Shown here piece by piece: positions 21,901 to 31,165 of a stretch of DNA of 64,000 bases (positions within the stretch are counted from its first letter, which is position 1; each line of letters opens with the position of its first letter). Below the pieces are notes generated by a model. The model searched no databases and had not been told where the DNA came from. It saw nothing but the letters and a program-made list of their open reading frames with translations. The position numbers were made by a program, and so were the translations under genes. This stretch comes from Bombyx mori (Eukaryota > Arthropoda > Insecta > Lepidoptera > Bombycidae), in NCBI RefSeq assembly GCF_030269925.1, contig NC_085133.1:7026001-7090000 (forward strand), read 5' to 3'.

Positions 21901-24900
21901 GATTATTAACGGTTAAGAGATGGCAACACCGATGCTAATATACGTACTCCCTTTAAAAAAAGATCCGTTGCTTAGGATTAAACTCACGTTCGATTTTTTC
22001 TTTCACGTATTAAATATTCATACATTCATACAACTGAAAATAATTACACCGAAGATAATTACAAAGTGTATATACCACTTTATTTATTTGGACGTTTTTT
22101 TTAGCTATTTTTTTTTAACTCATTAACCGCGGTAAGCGTTTAGTATGAAAAATTTCAAAGTAAAGCAGAGAGTAAATATACCTGTTATTTATTTTGTTCC
22201 CTCCCACCTCGTCAATCTAAAACCGCCACACTGCACTGTACGTGCCGTATTAAATTCTTAATAAAATATTAGTCATATTTTTTTCTATAATTTTACACTA
22301 AGTAAATATTTATTGTATGCTGGTATATCTATAATATATATTTTTTATATTTTAAAGTACTATATCAATTGTAACTTGTATCGAGTAGTATATTTTTGTT
22401 TTTTTTTTTCACTTTCCGTTTTAAAAATATTAGACTATTTCGTCTTGTGCTCCTGTCGATTGCGCATTGAAATAAATTACTAAATTTAAAATTTATAATT
22501 ACTGTGTAACTAATAAAGTTTGATTTTGAGTTATTCTACTTATATTTACCAGCTTGATTTCTACCTCAGCACTTCTGTCACAAAAATATACCTTGTCGTT
22601 ATCGAAATAGAATGTATTTTCTTTTTTTTTTATATTGTTCATCAAATTTAATTACCATTTGTAAACGAACAATAAGGAGAATGACCTTTTTGCTAGTTGC
22701 ACATTGAGACCAACTTCATGTACAAACTTCATGATAAAAAAACTAAAATATATTTTTTTAAGATGGATGGCGTTAATATCGGAACAAGCCCTTAAATATA
22801 GTTTTCCGTTCTTGCTTAAATGTTACATGTTGCTGTTTGTGTGAAACTGTTTGTAATGCTTTAAATGTTGTGTTTTTTCTGGTTTTTTTTTCATTTTCTT
22901 TCCATTATAACGATTGTTTCATATTGTTGCATTTAGATTTGTTTTTTTTCATGGAATCATTCGTGCTTAAAATTCGTAAGACTTTCCAAGCAGAGATCAT
23001 TGTATACTTGGAGAGTTCTAATGCGCGAATACCAAACAGCGTCTAAGGTTTCGTGCGCAATGATTGTTGTAGTGTGCGGGCGGCCAAATGTATTTTCAAG
23101 TTGCAATGTTCATGTTAGAGTATCATTGGATTGTGTACTAAATATTTGAGTCGTTACCAACCTAATTTAAAATAAAAACACTCAAACTGCGATTCTCACA
23201 CAATAGAGTGCCCTCTGCTCATTATAGACCTGATATAAAGGCTGATAAAAAAAATTAAAAACCTAAAAACATTGCCTTGGTTCGCGGTAATGTTACATTC
23301 ATTTCTTTCATTCGAGTCCCTTTTCTTAATTCAAACAAAGTCTGAATTTTTTGCTATGTTTATAATACGTTTAGAATCGATACTTTAGTTTTCTTTTGAC
23401 TTAATATTTTATCTGTTATATTGTAAAGAGTCTATTTAACTCATTGAAAAAAAAAAAGTTTACACAAATCAAAAGTAGTTTTATGTGAAAATAAAATATG
23501 GCCATGTTTTTGTATTGAAGAAGATTGTAATATCGAAATATGAAACGGGGTGTACGAACCGAAATATATCTTTATAATTTAATTGCTTTCGGCTCGTTCA
23601 CTTCGCCATATTATATTTTAATCATGTTTGTATTTACTATTTATACATTAAATTCTTTAAAAAAATTTTTATATTGTGTATTTCTAAAAAGAGTTCCATC
23701 CTTAGTTAGAGAATATTTCTTGAAATTCACGAAACTCGCAAACGGAACAAGCTATTCATGAAAGGCTTTATTCAAAAACAAGCGAAAGTAAAATAAGTTT
23801 TTAATAAAAAAAATAAAAAAATTTCATTTTAATTTTAATAAACTTTTTTTTAATGATCAATTACTACACAACACACATTCGTTTCCTTAATCAAATCGCT
23901 TTGGATGTCCCTCCGGCCTGCTGTGCCGTCCTCAGCATGTCCGTTGCGACGACTTATAACTTGAGCAACATGGTGGCGCCTTTTATACCAAACGAATCAT
24001 AGATATCCACAATCAGTCATTACAATCAAAATTTTCGGACAGTTCAAACAACCGGCCTTATCTAAAAAGGCTGATAAAAAAAAGTTTCATATTTACGTGT
24101 TATTATTAATTTAATACCTAATTTGTGTGTTCGTGTGTGCTGTGTGCAAAAACGCTTTGCTTCGGAACTGTGTTGTTGCGCGGTAAGTTTGTGTTTGTTT
24201 TAGCTTCGTTTTAATGTCTGATTAATCAATTAATCATTTTGGGGAGATACCTTCATGCTACCTACAAGATTGGTTTAACAGAATTCGCTTATTTGATAGA
24301 CACGATAGGCTTTCACCACAGCCGTAACCTTATCCAAAATAAGTAGTGAAACAGAAAATCCTCTAAGTCAAAACAAAATCGTGACATAAACCGATGGTAG
24401 TGGTAACACGACATATTATATTTTGAGTTTGCACTGAATTATTTCTGCATTAAAAAATGCGTTTGTATTTGAAGAGTATATTCAGATTTTAACCATTATC
24501 ACGAGACGCTATTCACATTATGGTCAACGAACTTTAGTTGGTTATATAGAGAAAAAAAACTAGATCCCTTTGCTTAACCTTAAAAAAGCCTTTGTAATGT
24601 TTATATTTCCATACATCCTCCTCCTCTACAACCTTATATACAATATAAGGAGGAAAGAGGAATACAACCTCTTTTTAGGTAACGTAATATTTAACTTTAA
24701 TGGTATTAAGTGGCGTACTGAAAAATACATTAGTATACCTATATATTTTGCATCTGGAATTTCTATATATTCATCCTTACGGATCCACCTGTTCTACTAG
24801 CACTTTTATTAGACTTCTGCAGAACTAGGATCAGGCATAGAAGTCCAGGTAACCGTACGCGTCCGACTCAACTCGAAGAGTTCAACGTGTAACATATGCC

Positions 24901-27893
24901 CATAGCATCAGCCCGCTGAGTTTTTCGCCTAATATTCACTAGTAGATGGATTCGCGAAGCCTTTGAGCTGTGAAATCTTCTTCGGAGGCGTGAATTCTAT
25001 AGGTATAAGTTTCAGTAAAGGTCTTGCGAAAGACCGAAATGGAATAAAATAACATCAATAGGTTTTGGAAGTGTCGTGGAAGAAACCTATATCTAGCAAC
25101 GTTATATTGATAAAAATGCAGTTTCTTGCGAGCTATCGAAAACAAACCATAATATTTTTAATGATAGTATCTCCCCTATCGGGTCACGAGCTTTTTAAAA
25201 TAATGCTACATGAGTAATAAGCAAGTAACTACGGTATCAAGAAAGTCTTCACACGTAACGAATGATTCACAGAGAAACCAGCGCCAAAGATTGAGGCGGC
25301 TGCTCCACCGCCCCCGCCGCCGCCTCCTCCACCCCCGGAGCCGCCGTCACCGCCACCCATCAAATCTGATACTTTGAAATGTAAGCATGCACCTGTTAGT
25401 TACAAAAACTTATTTTTTCTCCTACCGACGCCGAATGTTCGGTTTTCGTCCCCTGTACAGGAAAGAAAGTCTAACTTTTTCACCCTGGGTACTGACAAGT
25501 GCGCATGCGCGTTAGTGTCTACGTCTGCTCTCACACACCTAAAATTCTCCGCCATTGTTATGCTCGGGTAATTTGCAATATTGTGTTTAATGTAAAAGTG
25601 AAATAAACAAAAGGCAATAAATTTTAATAGTGAAGTATTAAACAAAGATGAGTTCATCAGACATTCTTATTCAATTATTAGTAGTTTATTTAAAAATTAA
25701 AAAACAGTTAAATTGTTTTTTTTTATGTTTTTCACATACGAACCGTACCATAATCTTTACACCACTGGAATGAAATTTAAGAAAATATCCGAATAATGGA
25801 CAAAACGAATTGACTATTAAAACTTTAACAGTCAGTCAGTTATGTTCAACTACCCACCAATGTAATCATGGGATTTTACATTACTAAAACCTCCGCTTTT
25901 TTCTCTGCTTACTCGCCGGTAGCCTAATGGGATAGGTAGACTTAGACAACGAACTTTATATTACAGCCACCAAATCGATAATGAGTACTGGCGGCAGTCT
26001 CCACGATGAACTGAAGCTAGTACTGCCCCAGATACAGCAAAGAAGAAACAAACTCGACATCAAGAAGACTCCAGATATATTCATTGATCAGGTAAGAAAT
26101 TTCTCAACTATAATGCAAGCTATTACATCCCCAATTAATAATACCTTCACTGAATTAAACATTTCGGTATCTTACAACAAAATAATTTTAATCATCTGAT
26201 AATCCGGCTATGGAATGAGCTCCCCTCCACGGTGTTTCCCGAACGCATTGACATGTCCTTCTTCAAACGAGACTTGTGGAGAGTATTAAGTGATAGGCAG
26301 CGGCTTGGCTCTGCCCCTGACATTGCTGAAGTCCATGGGTGACGTAACCACTCACCATCAGGTGGGCCGCGTGCTCGTCTGCCTACAAGCGCAATAAAAA
26401 AAAAAACTATTTCAGAAATCGAATCCGGACGAGGTTGTGGAATGGCTCGAAGCAAAGGGTTTCAGCAATGCCGCCCAACGCCAGCTGAGGATGTCGGGAC
26501 ACCAGCTATTCGCGCTGTCCAGATCTCAGCTGGAGAGGGCACTGGGCCAGGATGAGGGGAAACGACTGTACAGCCAAATTTTGGTCCAGAGGAACGTGTC
26601 TGGGGTGAGTGGAGTCCACGGTGAGGCTGTCATAGCTTTAGATATTAAGCCTCTGACGATTTGCACTGCATCATCTCACATCCATTTGCCTTAACCAGAT
26701 AATCTCGCGTCAGAGTTTGGAGGATGAGATCCAAAAACATAAAATAGCATAATGATAAAATCTTGAAACTCTTTAAATCTAAATATGTTAATACGTGAAC
26801 GTGAACTTTGTACCCCTTTTTACGAAGATTGCGCGGAAGGAGGATTATGAAATTTCCCACACTTATAGAGAATATAGAGGAGTGCAACATGCTAATTTTT
26901 TTTTTTAATTTTAAACAAAAAATACATTAAATCAATAAATAAAACATTACACACACTACCATGTATTTGACCCACACATGCATTTTACTCTTTTGTTTAT
27001 TGTTAAAGTATTTTTTTAAGGGATTTTATGACCTGGTAACTAAGAACTTTAGGTCTAGCGTTATTTTAATTTTAATAAAAACTTCTTTACATGAAAAATG
27101 ATATTATATGAAATGAAATGAGGCTGATTAATATGAAACATGGCATGAAATGAAATGAAATGAAAACGAAATTAAATTAAATGAGATGAAATGAAATGAG
27201 TTGAGATGAGATGTGATGATATTGGATGAAATATAATATCAGTAAAATGGTGGTCATTTACTGAGATTTTTTCAGTGGACTTTTTGGAGTATCCCCAGTA
27301 GCTACGTTCAGCGGCTTTGTTTCATTTTCCCACATTTGTGCACTTTCACAGATACTAATCAGTTAATAAACCAGCGTTATTACATATTTAAACCTGAAGA
27401 AACACTAAATAGACAAAATAAAACAAATCATACAACTTCATTCCTCGCGTTCCCGCCAAAAAGTCTTGTTAAAGTCTGTGGTCTAATTGAGAATTTATTA
27501 ATATTGTTTGTCTTTATATTATTAGTCTATAGCGTAACCTTGGCGAAACCTTTAATTGTAGAAGTATAGTTTTTGATAATAAACCATAGTAATTTTCTAA
27601 TTTATAATTTAAATTAATTATGGTCGAATTTTGACCACTAGTCCAATAGTTATGATAATGTTACAATTTGGATCGTTCTAATTATATTTCCTAAATTTGT
27701 TAATTTATGTTCATGCACCATAGAATTGAATTTCCAATTATTTTTTTAGACAGTATTCATATACCTACTTGTATGAAATATAATATGTTTGATAATGATG
27801 ATAATGATGTATTTGTTCCAGTACAAGACGACCTCGGCATCAGAGCTTCAGAGCATCCTGAGGAAAGTACGAGAGAAAGTCGAAGTCTCATGA
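9581..27893 (+). CDS. Eps8: Eps8 (arouser) adaptor, 3' eleven exons
   Basis: Partial gene, 5' end outside the recognised region. Join: 9581-9970, 10372-10559, 14114-14206, 16253-16375, 17402-17499, 18199-18323, 19916-20059, 25275-25380, 25967-26091, 26416-26604, 27822-27893. All junctions are GT-AG and keep frame, giving about 550 aa. Order: mid-protein helical region (IEKFIARLQ, HFLFTPLALIVD), the PPYQPVFMDGW motif, split SH3, proline-rich linker, C-terminal SAM-like actin-effector region, stop TGA 27891-27893. Family knowledge: Eps8 couples receptor signalling to Rac (with Abi1/Sos1) and caps or bundles actin filaments; Drosophila arouser affects ethanol response. The N-terminal PTB domain was not found. 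Introns are loaded with mobile elements. Identity is firm; the exon 4 and exon 8 starts are less certain. Confidence 0.88.
10372..10559 (+). CDS. Eps8: Eps8 exon 2 of this window
   Basis: Acceptor 'TGTATTTTAG', donor 'CCCAG|GTAATT', phase 0 to 2. It encodes VHFLFTPLALIVDAAQD and ends LWHSLGDAWLIP, a conserved Eps8 family block (family: HFLFGPLDLIV, LWESLGESW). Confidence 0.9.
11590..11820 (+). mobile_element. RTE-like retrotransposon remnant
   Basis: The plus-strand frame reads AKSKWSPTRWTSRDRAMK, like the PTRW tail of RTE-type reverse transcriptases. It is broken by stops. Low-confidence call from one motif. Confidence 0.35.
12031..12530. mobile_element. 500-bp TIR element (MITE) with TTTAA duplication
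   Basis: The ends are inverted repeats of about 30 bp sharing 'CTTCGTCAAACAGAACGCGT' (left 12033 onward, inverted at right up to 12528). The flanks carry a perfect 5-bp direct repeat TTTAA (12026-12030 and 12531-12535). The interior has GC-rich subterminal motifs (GCGCT, GTCGCG) and no protein. This is a non-autonomous DNA transposon; I cannot assign a superfamily. Confidence 0.8.
12648..12868 (+). mobile_element. Bm1: Bm1 SINE
   Basis: Sense copy ending 'CACCCATCTAAGC' plus an A-run. It carries an internal deletion near 12827, where the 'CAGTAACCACTTAACACC' segment is missing. Confidence 0.85.
13003..13110 (+). mobile_element. tRNA-derived SINE head (second family)
   Basis: tRNA-like sequence with an A-box-like 'ATGGCGCAATAGTTAACGC' and a B-box-like 'TTGTCGATTCGATTTCC', then 'CAGGCTTGTTTGTTCTTTGT'. 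The same downstream block occurs at 50671 and 57374, so it is a dispersed SINE and not a functional tRNA gene. Confidence 0.55.
13220..13390. mobile_element. Foldback element, about 80-bp arms
   Basis: Left arm near 13222-13300 and right arm near 13310-13390 are inverted copies. Shared blocks are 'TCGATAGCGTAAAAGTTAAC' and 'TTTTTTAACGTT' against 'AACGTTAGAAAAAA' inverted, with a short loop around 13300-13312. A transcript would form a long hairpin. No protein. Confidence 0.7.
14114..14206 (+). CDS. Eps8: Eps8 exon 3 of this window
   Basis: Acceptor 'TATTTTACAG', donor 'CGCAG|GTGAAT', phase 2 to 2. It encodes EQWKTQIPPYQPVFMDGW, the conserved Eps8 'PPY.P.F..GW' block before the SH3 linker. 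Confidence 0.88.
14392..15725. mobile_element. hAT-type non-autonomous element with 81-bp repeats
   Basis: The ends are inverted: TAGGAGTGGGTAATAT at left, and the inverse of TAGGAGTGGGTGATAT at right. They are flanked by a perfect 8-bp direct repeat CTTAACAT (14384-14391 and 15726-15733). An 8-bp duplication and a TAG-start end are typical of hAT transposons. The interior is AT-rich and full of ATATCGAT-like motifs. It has three tandem 81-bp units (15402-15650) and no transposase. Because 81 is divisible by 3, several frames stay open and give false repeat proteins. Confidence 0.82.
15402..15650. repeat. Tandem repeat, 81-bp unit, about 3 copies
   Basis: Unit starts (ATTCACGAATCGGTACGAT) are at 15402, 15483 and 15564. 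Units differ by only a few substitutions. The array lies in the right half of the hAT-type element. Confidence 0.92.
15862..16119. mobile_element. Short element with 28-bp inverted ends
   Basis: The left end (15862-15890) starts GACGCTTGAAAGGCAAACG. The right end (16092-16119) is its exact inverse over about 28 bp. The interior of about 200 bp is AT-rich and non-coding. I see no clear target duplication. Confidence 0.65.
16253..16375 (+). CDS. Eps8: Eps8 exon 4 of this window (start uncertain)
   Basis: Donor 'GCCAG|GTAGAA'. The open frame ends EPEIYNEQYAPFAR. Three AG acceptors (exon starts 16247, 16253, 16265) all fit the phase-2 junction from the previous exon. 16253 is chosen because it follows the pyrimidine-rich stretch and a CAG. 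GC content is well above the surrounding intron. No stop lies between acceptor and donor. Confidence 0.68.
16745..16850 (+). mobile_element. Bm1: Diverged Bm1 SINE 3' fragment
   Basis: Older copy with several changes relative to the body. It ends 'CTCATCTACCCGTCTAAGG' without a long A-tail. Confidence 0.6.
17030..17350 (+). repeat. Dispersed repeat family B
   Basis: Sense copy from 'CATCACGTCATTAAGGATCC' through the 'GCACTGG' and 'AGTTTCTCGCTGGATCTTCT' blocks to the 'GCTGAAACAGCCTCAAGCTG' end. It stops about 50 bp before the next Eps8 exon. Confidence 0.7.
17402..17499 (+). CDS. Eps8: Eps8 exon 5 of this window
   Basis: Acceptor 'ATTAAATTTCAG', donor 'GATGAAG|GTAAAC', phase 2 to 1. It encodes NNLRPPIGREDSGSAASSPD and then EPPYRPADRDE, a polar, Pro/Ser-rich linker before the SH3. 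It is recognised by phase continuity and GC-rich composition, because the family is poorly conserved here. Confidence 0.75.
17735..18000 (-). mobile_element. CR1/Jockey-like LINE 3' fragment (family L)
   Basis: The minus strand encodes the tail FQRFFLPCTIRLWNELPSTV, then F.ERYDMSLFKRGLCRVLYG and GSAPGIADV. Same family as 26197-26405, 41730-41868, 59835-60205 and 61842-62240. Confidence 0.75.
18199..18323 (+). CDS. Eps8: Eps8 exon 6: first half of the SH3 domain
   Basis: Acceptor 'TTTTTTCAG', donor 'TTAGAG|GTAAGT', phase 1 to 0. It encodes ADLGEAWARG, then VVRVTYPRTANNDKELTVVR and GEYLE, the start of an Eps8 SH3 (family: YDF.ARNNSELSVLKDD.LE). The usual ALYD tyrosine region reads VTYPRTA. The last 24 bp and the donor are copied in the tandem duplication downstream. 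Confidence 0.9.
18738..18990 (-). mobile_element. Bm1: Bm1 SINE in duplication copy 1
   Basis: Antisense Bm1 body. Next to the A-tail side it carries a short inverted stretch (GTGGTTAC...GTAACCAC) that is absent from the second copy. Confidence 0.8.
19525..19755 (-). mobile_element. Bm1: Bm1 SINE in duplication copy 2
   Basis: Duplicate of the Bm1 at 18738-18990. It entered this place by the tandem duplication and not by a separate insertion. Confidence 0.8.
19916..20059 (+). CDS. Eps8: Eps8 exon 7: second half of the SH3 domain
   Basis: Acceptor 'CTATATCAG', donor 'TACCAG|GTTCGT', phase 0 to 0. VLDDSRKWWKARNRRGVS carries the WW ligand-binding pair of SH3 domains, and AHVPHTIV is the closing ALYDY-distal strand (family: GFVPNNIL). 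It ends in a Pro/Ser/Tyr linker, SPPSSPHLYPNPIYTHYQ. Confidence 0.92.
20148..20385 (-). mobile_element. Bm1: Bm1 SINE
   Basis: Antisense, 5'-truncated copy in the Eps8 intron, with the T-run at 20140-20150. Confidence 0.85.
21164..21322 (+). CDS. Eps8: Eps8 alternative 3'-terminal exon (Gly-rich)
   Basis: Acceptor 'TCTCGTTGTCGGCAG', phase 0, fitting the SH3 exon ending at 20059. It encodes a Ser/Gly run with a stretch of about nine glycines, then DWVRRERLGKKGEFRYF and stop TAA 21320-21322. The basic tail looks conserved rather than random. The exon is strikingly GC-rich inside AT-rich intron. Splicing to it would end the protein just after SH3, without the proline-rich and actin-effector parts. 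Candidate polyadenylation signal AATAAA at 22260-22265. No transcript evidence is available here. Confidence 0.66.
   Translation, partial: DGGGRASGGSSPTAAPGREGVRGGGGGGGGGPGAADWVRRERLGKKGEFRYF
21323..25274. other. Long Eps8 intron or alternative 3' UTR
   Basis: About 3.9 kb, AT-rich. If the exon ending at 21322 is used, its 3' UTR lies here. 21455-21560 carries a retroelement-end-like motif (CAAGTCAATCGG, then AGTTACAACG). 24800-24990 has a family C fragment. Otherwise I see no exon or element. Confidence 0.5.
25275..25380 (+). CDS. Eps8: Eps8 exon 8: proline-rich linker
   Basis: Encodes KPAPKIEAAAP followed by a run of eleven prolines, then EPPSPPPIKSD, a likely ligand for SH3/EVH1/profilin-type partners. 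Donor 'TTGAAAT|GTAAGC', phase 1. Starting at 25275 (after 'CACAGAG') gives the phase 0 required by exon 7. The better-looking acceptor at 25272 ('TTCACAG') would need phase 1 and so an unseen exon between. Near-pure C/G sequence in an AT-rich setting. Confidence 0.7.
25967..26091 (+). CDS. Eps8: Eps8 exon 9 of this window
   Basis: Acceptor 'TATATTACAG', donor 'GATCAG|GTAAGA', phase 1 to 0. It encodes GGSLHDELKLVLPQIQQRRN and then KLDIKKTPDIFIDQ. This is the family's actin-binding amphipathic segment (vertebrate: EVQDELIHRLT). The preceding intron (25381-25966) holds nothing recognisable. Confidence 0.88.
26197..26405 (+). mobile_element. Family L LINE 3' end abutting an Eps8 acceptor
   Basis: Sense fragment: IRLWNELPSTVFPERIDMSF frame, then 'CCATCAGGTGGGCCGCGTGC' and an A-run at 26395-26406. 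The tail ends about 10 bases before the exon 10 AG, so the whole branch-site zone is element-derived. Confidence 0.85.
26416..26604 (+). CDS. Eps8: Eps8 exon 10: SAM-like actin-effector domain
   Basis: Acceptor 'AACTATTTCAG', donor 'GTCTGGG|GTGAGT', phase 0 to 0. KSNPDEVVEWLEAKGFS, then GHQLFALSRSQLERALGQDE and GKRLYSQILVQ match the Eps8 SAM/PNT-like helical bundle that bundles actin. Complete domain in one exon. Confidence 0.93.
26605..27821. other. Eps8 last intron with (GAAAT)n minisatellite
   Basis: AT-rich intron. 27103-27235 is an irregular GAAAT/GAGAT pentamer tract. No exon seen. Confidence 0.7.
27822..27893 (+). CDS. Eps8: Eps8 terminal exon
   Basis: Acceptor 'TTTGTTCCAG', phase 0. 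It encodes YKTTSASELQSILRKVREKV and then EVS, stop TGA 27891-27893. The family ends similarly (SELQ.I..RRQEK). Followed by 3' UTR with AATAAA at 28316-28321. Confidence 0.9.
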   Translation, partial: YKTTSASELQSILRKVREKVEVS

Positions 27894-28315
27894 TGGAGTA
27901 CCTCCCAGGAATCGACGAAGATGCATCCTATTGTTAATGTTTAATTTTAAAACGTAGATTACATTAAGAGTGCCTATCCAACGGAGTGGAGCTAGCCAGT
28001 GTAGCGGAGAAACACCCTTAATTTGACATTTAAGAGATGAAAATGTTTGACTGAAATTGTTTTTTTCAGTACATTCTGCGATTATACATATATGACTATA
28101 ATTACTTTAAGCTGAATGTCATTAAAATTAGTAGTAAATATTACTACTGCATTTTATTTTTACTATTATTACTAGTATAGGTAGTATATTTATTAGTATT
28201 AACAATAGTATGTAATTTTCTCACAATTGTTATAGTACGTTAAACATAGCACGATATTGGGGACAGTTGTCATAAATTCCGTTTGAAAAACTATATTCTA
28301 GGACGTACGAAAAGA

Positions 28316-28321
28316 AATAAA
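28316..28321 (+). terminator. Candidate Eps8 polyadenylation signal
   Basis: AATAAA 423 bases after the stop. No other strong candidate lies closer. Confidence 0.45.
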
Positions 28322-29344
28322 ATTAGTTTTATTCACCTAAGCCTATTCTTCAACAACTGTCCCGCAATCAAGCTACATTTAAAACACTATTTATTTATAA
28401 TGTTACGATGACTCTTTGCTCTTCTACCAGACTAAGAATAATCGAAATATAAACGATACTACAAGAGATCGTTCAATTAAAATTAAAACTAACATTATTT
28501 TTATACTTTTATTATTTGTTTAAGTAATTTATATTATCTAAATAATATATATTGTGTTTAATAACATTAAAGTGGAAGTAAAAGTGACAAGATGTAACAA
28601 CAACACTCAATTTCAAACAACTTTTGATATTTGTTGTATTCGTCCATAAACTATAAGTACTAATAAATTATTACGTTTTAATGTCTATTTTACTTGAGCA
28701 AAACTTATTTTACTTACTTGAGTTACTCGAGTGAGACTTTAAATTAATTTCTACGTGTTTCTTTTATTATTCCAATATGAACTGTATTCGATTACTTAGC
28801 GCAATTCAATAACCATTACTTTAAAAAAAAAGTTTAGAAAATATTAACAAATTTTATAAATACCTTGAAATATATTTTAAATATTCACTGCAGTTATTTT
28901 TTAGTAATTAATTGAAAATGTTATCGCTTTTTAAGGCGTTGACATCAACAGTGGCAGAAAGAAGGTGGAGCCGATGCCTAAAAAAAAATTTTCCTGTGAC
29001 ATGAACCTCTTTCATCCATTTATCAACGTCACCCCTTCACAAATGTTCATTATTTATTAAAATAAACATTTTTTACTTGTTTCTGCGACCTGAGTATCAT
29101 ATTATACACCGCATTGATAAATGAACCTTAAAAATGCTCAAGTCATGACTACTTACCTTCTTTGAGTTGAAATTATAAAAGGTCATAAAAATTTGAATAG
29201 TACACAGAGTAGGAATATAAAGATATAGGCTAAGCTATTTGTTTAAATAAAACATATAATGACGTTATTTAAGTACAAACAAAGGTTTAACGTATTTGAT
29301 TTAATAAATAAATGGTAATTAATCTTGCGTTTGTTTGGAAAACT
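28322..29344. other. Non-coding stretch downstream of Eps8
   Basis: AT-rich, no element or exon recognised. Confidence 0.5.
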
Positions 29345-29790
29345 CACAGGGCTCAGTCTGAGAGAACTTAATAACACTAGCCCTAGCAAGAGGACGACCG
29401 CCCGTCCGGCGTCCCGAGGGGGAGGGTGATGGGAGAGATGTGCTCCGCACTAAACGCTTCACTTTCCCTTCACACTCCCCCCTTTGTCTTTTCATGACTT
29501 CTGTGTCATGCGAGGTTTGGACGTGGGTTATTGAGTGACAGGAGGTTTAGTCAGTTCGACTCCGGCATGCCCCGCCCTCCGTCCTCAGTGGAGGGCGGAA
29601 GTCCGGAGTTTTCCTACTGACAAAAAAAAGACCTAGCAAGAGAAGTGCTTTGCTGAATCTACCATCGGATCGTAATCGCGACACACTGAAAAAAATCTGA
29701 CAAGAAACTCGATAGATTGTGTCTATGGGTAGGTTGCACGTTGAGCTCTGACCTGTGGGATCGGACCTGACCCGATAAGACATGATTTGG
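29345..29790 (-). repeat. Family B copy split by an R1-clade insertion
   Basis: Antisense family B. Left part 29345-29392, right part 29632-29790. The R1-type fragment between them is flanked by a perfect 11-bp duplication of family B sequence. Confidence 0.75.
29393..29631 (+). mobile_element. R1-clade 3' UTR fragment with 11-bp TSD
   Basis: Matches 63182-63405, the 3' UTR behind the R1-like coding end at 62700-62939. It ends in an A-rich run. The flanking duplication is CCTAGCAAGAG (29382-29392 and 29632-29642), a clear 5'-truncated retrotransposition. Confidence 0.85.
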
Positions 29791-30269
29791 TGGTAGCGAT
29801 TGCGGGTTGCCCCATGGTCAGGGTCGGGTATGTTTAGAGGAGGCTACGATAATAGAATTATCGCGTCGCGCCGCTTATTCAAAGAAGCGTTCTGACGCTA
29901 TCTTCAGCAGTACTACGTAGTGCCTTGATTTCGGGGTTGTCGTGAAAATCTACATTACTCTTCACATACCAAGACTCGCTTTAGGTGAGTGGGATAAAAT
30001 CTCTACGACGGAGGAAATCCTAGATCCCGAATTCAAGTTCATAAATTTTAATTCCATTCTTCATTAAACTTGAACACATGACAGGATTAATTAGGAAAAC
30101 TGATACCAGGGACAGAATTTGAATCTTGGTGTATCGCATCATTCAATTTCTAACCTATCTACCTTTTTACTCTTCTATCTTCTCGAATTTCTCAAATCCT
30201 ATTTTCCTACCATTGATTAAATTAATAATGGAAAACACAAGGCACATGATCTAATCGCTAATCATAACG

Positions 30270-30508
30270 GTTTTTTATTCATAGATGGGTGGACGAGCTC
30301 ACTGCCCACCTGGTGTTAAGTGGTTACTGCAGCCAATAGACATCTACAACGTAAATGTCGCCACCCACCTTGAGATATAAGTTCTTAGGTCTCAGTATAG
30401 CTACAACGGCTGCCCCACCCTTCAAACCGAAACGCATTACTGCTTCACGGCAAAAGTAAGCAGGGTGGTGATACCTATTCGTGCGGACTCACAAGAGCTC
30501 CTACCACA
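30270..30508 (-). mobile_element. Bm1: Bm1 SINE
   Basis: Antisense copy from 'GATGGGTGGACGAGCTCACT' to 'GGACTCACAAGAGCTCCTAC'. Flanks 29791-30269 and 30509-30969 hold no recognised gene. Confidence 0.85.
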
Positions 30509-30969
30509 TAATCATAACGTTGCCACCAAAAACTTTTAATGAATCGCATCACTCGTTTTCTTATCTATTAAGCTATAGAAGCTTCTGAAGTTTCTTTTGC
30601 ACTATGATCGTTTTAATTTGCCGAAAAAACAATAAAAATTTTAAGCTAAAATCCAGCCGCTAATCATATAGCAGTCAATCAGTGATGAATCGGCTTTTTC
30701 TACCCTCAATATAACAAAAAAATACCAAACTGAAATATAAATTGAATTTGTTGCAAAGTTAAGGATGAACGAAAAGAAAAACAAAACATGAAAAATATAC
30801 AATATCCTGTATTTCATTATCATTAACATTTCAAACTTTATAGATAACCTTAAAATTAAAACAAACACGTTTGGGTTTTTACAAATTTAATGCAGACTCC
30901 CTAACAATATAGGTTTTAGAATAAACAAATTCGTTTTTAACTAACTGCTGTGTAATAAATGCAAATACA

Positions 30970-31165
30970 TCCCACAGATATCCACTGATATTCCCGTTGG
31001 ATCTTCTCAGTGGATCCCGACTCCGAACCGGTGGCAGATTCGGCGAAGCATTAGTCTTGCTAGAGCCAGAGCCAGCAAATCCTCATAGCATATGTTGAGC
31101 TGGTGAGCTCGCCTACCAGTCCATAAGTATCTAAATAGCCCCATAGACTACTAGCGACGAGGTAA
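30970..31165 (+). repeat. Dispersed repeat family B, diverged
   Basis: Sense copy with 'TTGGATCTTCTCAGTGGATC' and the AGATTCGGCGAAGCATT block. It ends near an A-rich stretch at 31163. Confidence 0.6.

Noticed and set aside
25273..25274. Exon 8 start at 25273
   Set aside because: The stronger-looking acceptor gives the wrong phase after exon 7 unless an unseen exon exists; kept only as an alternative.
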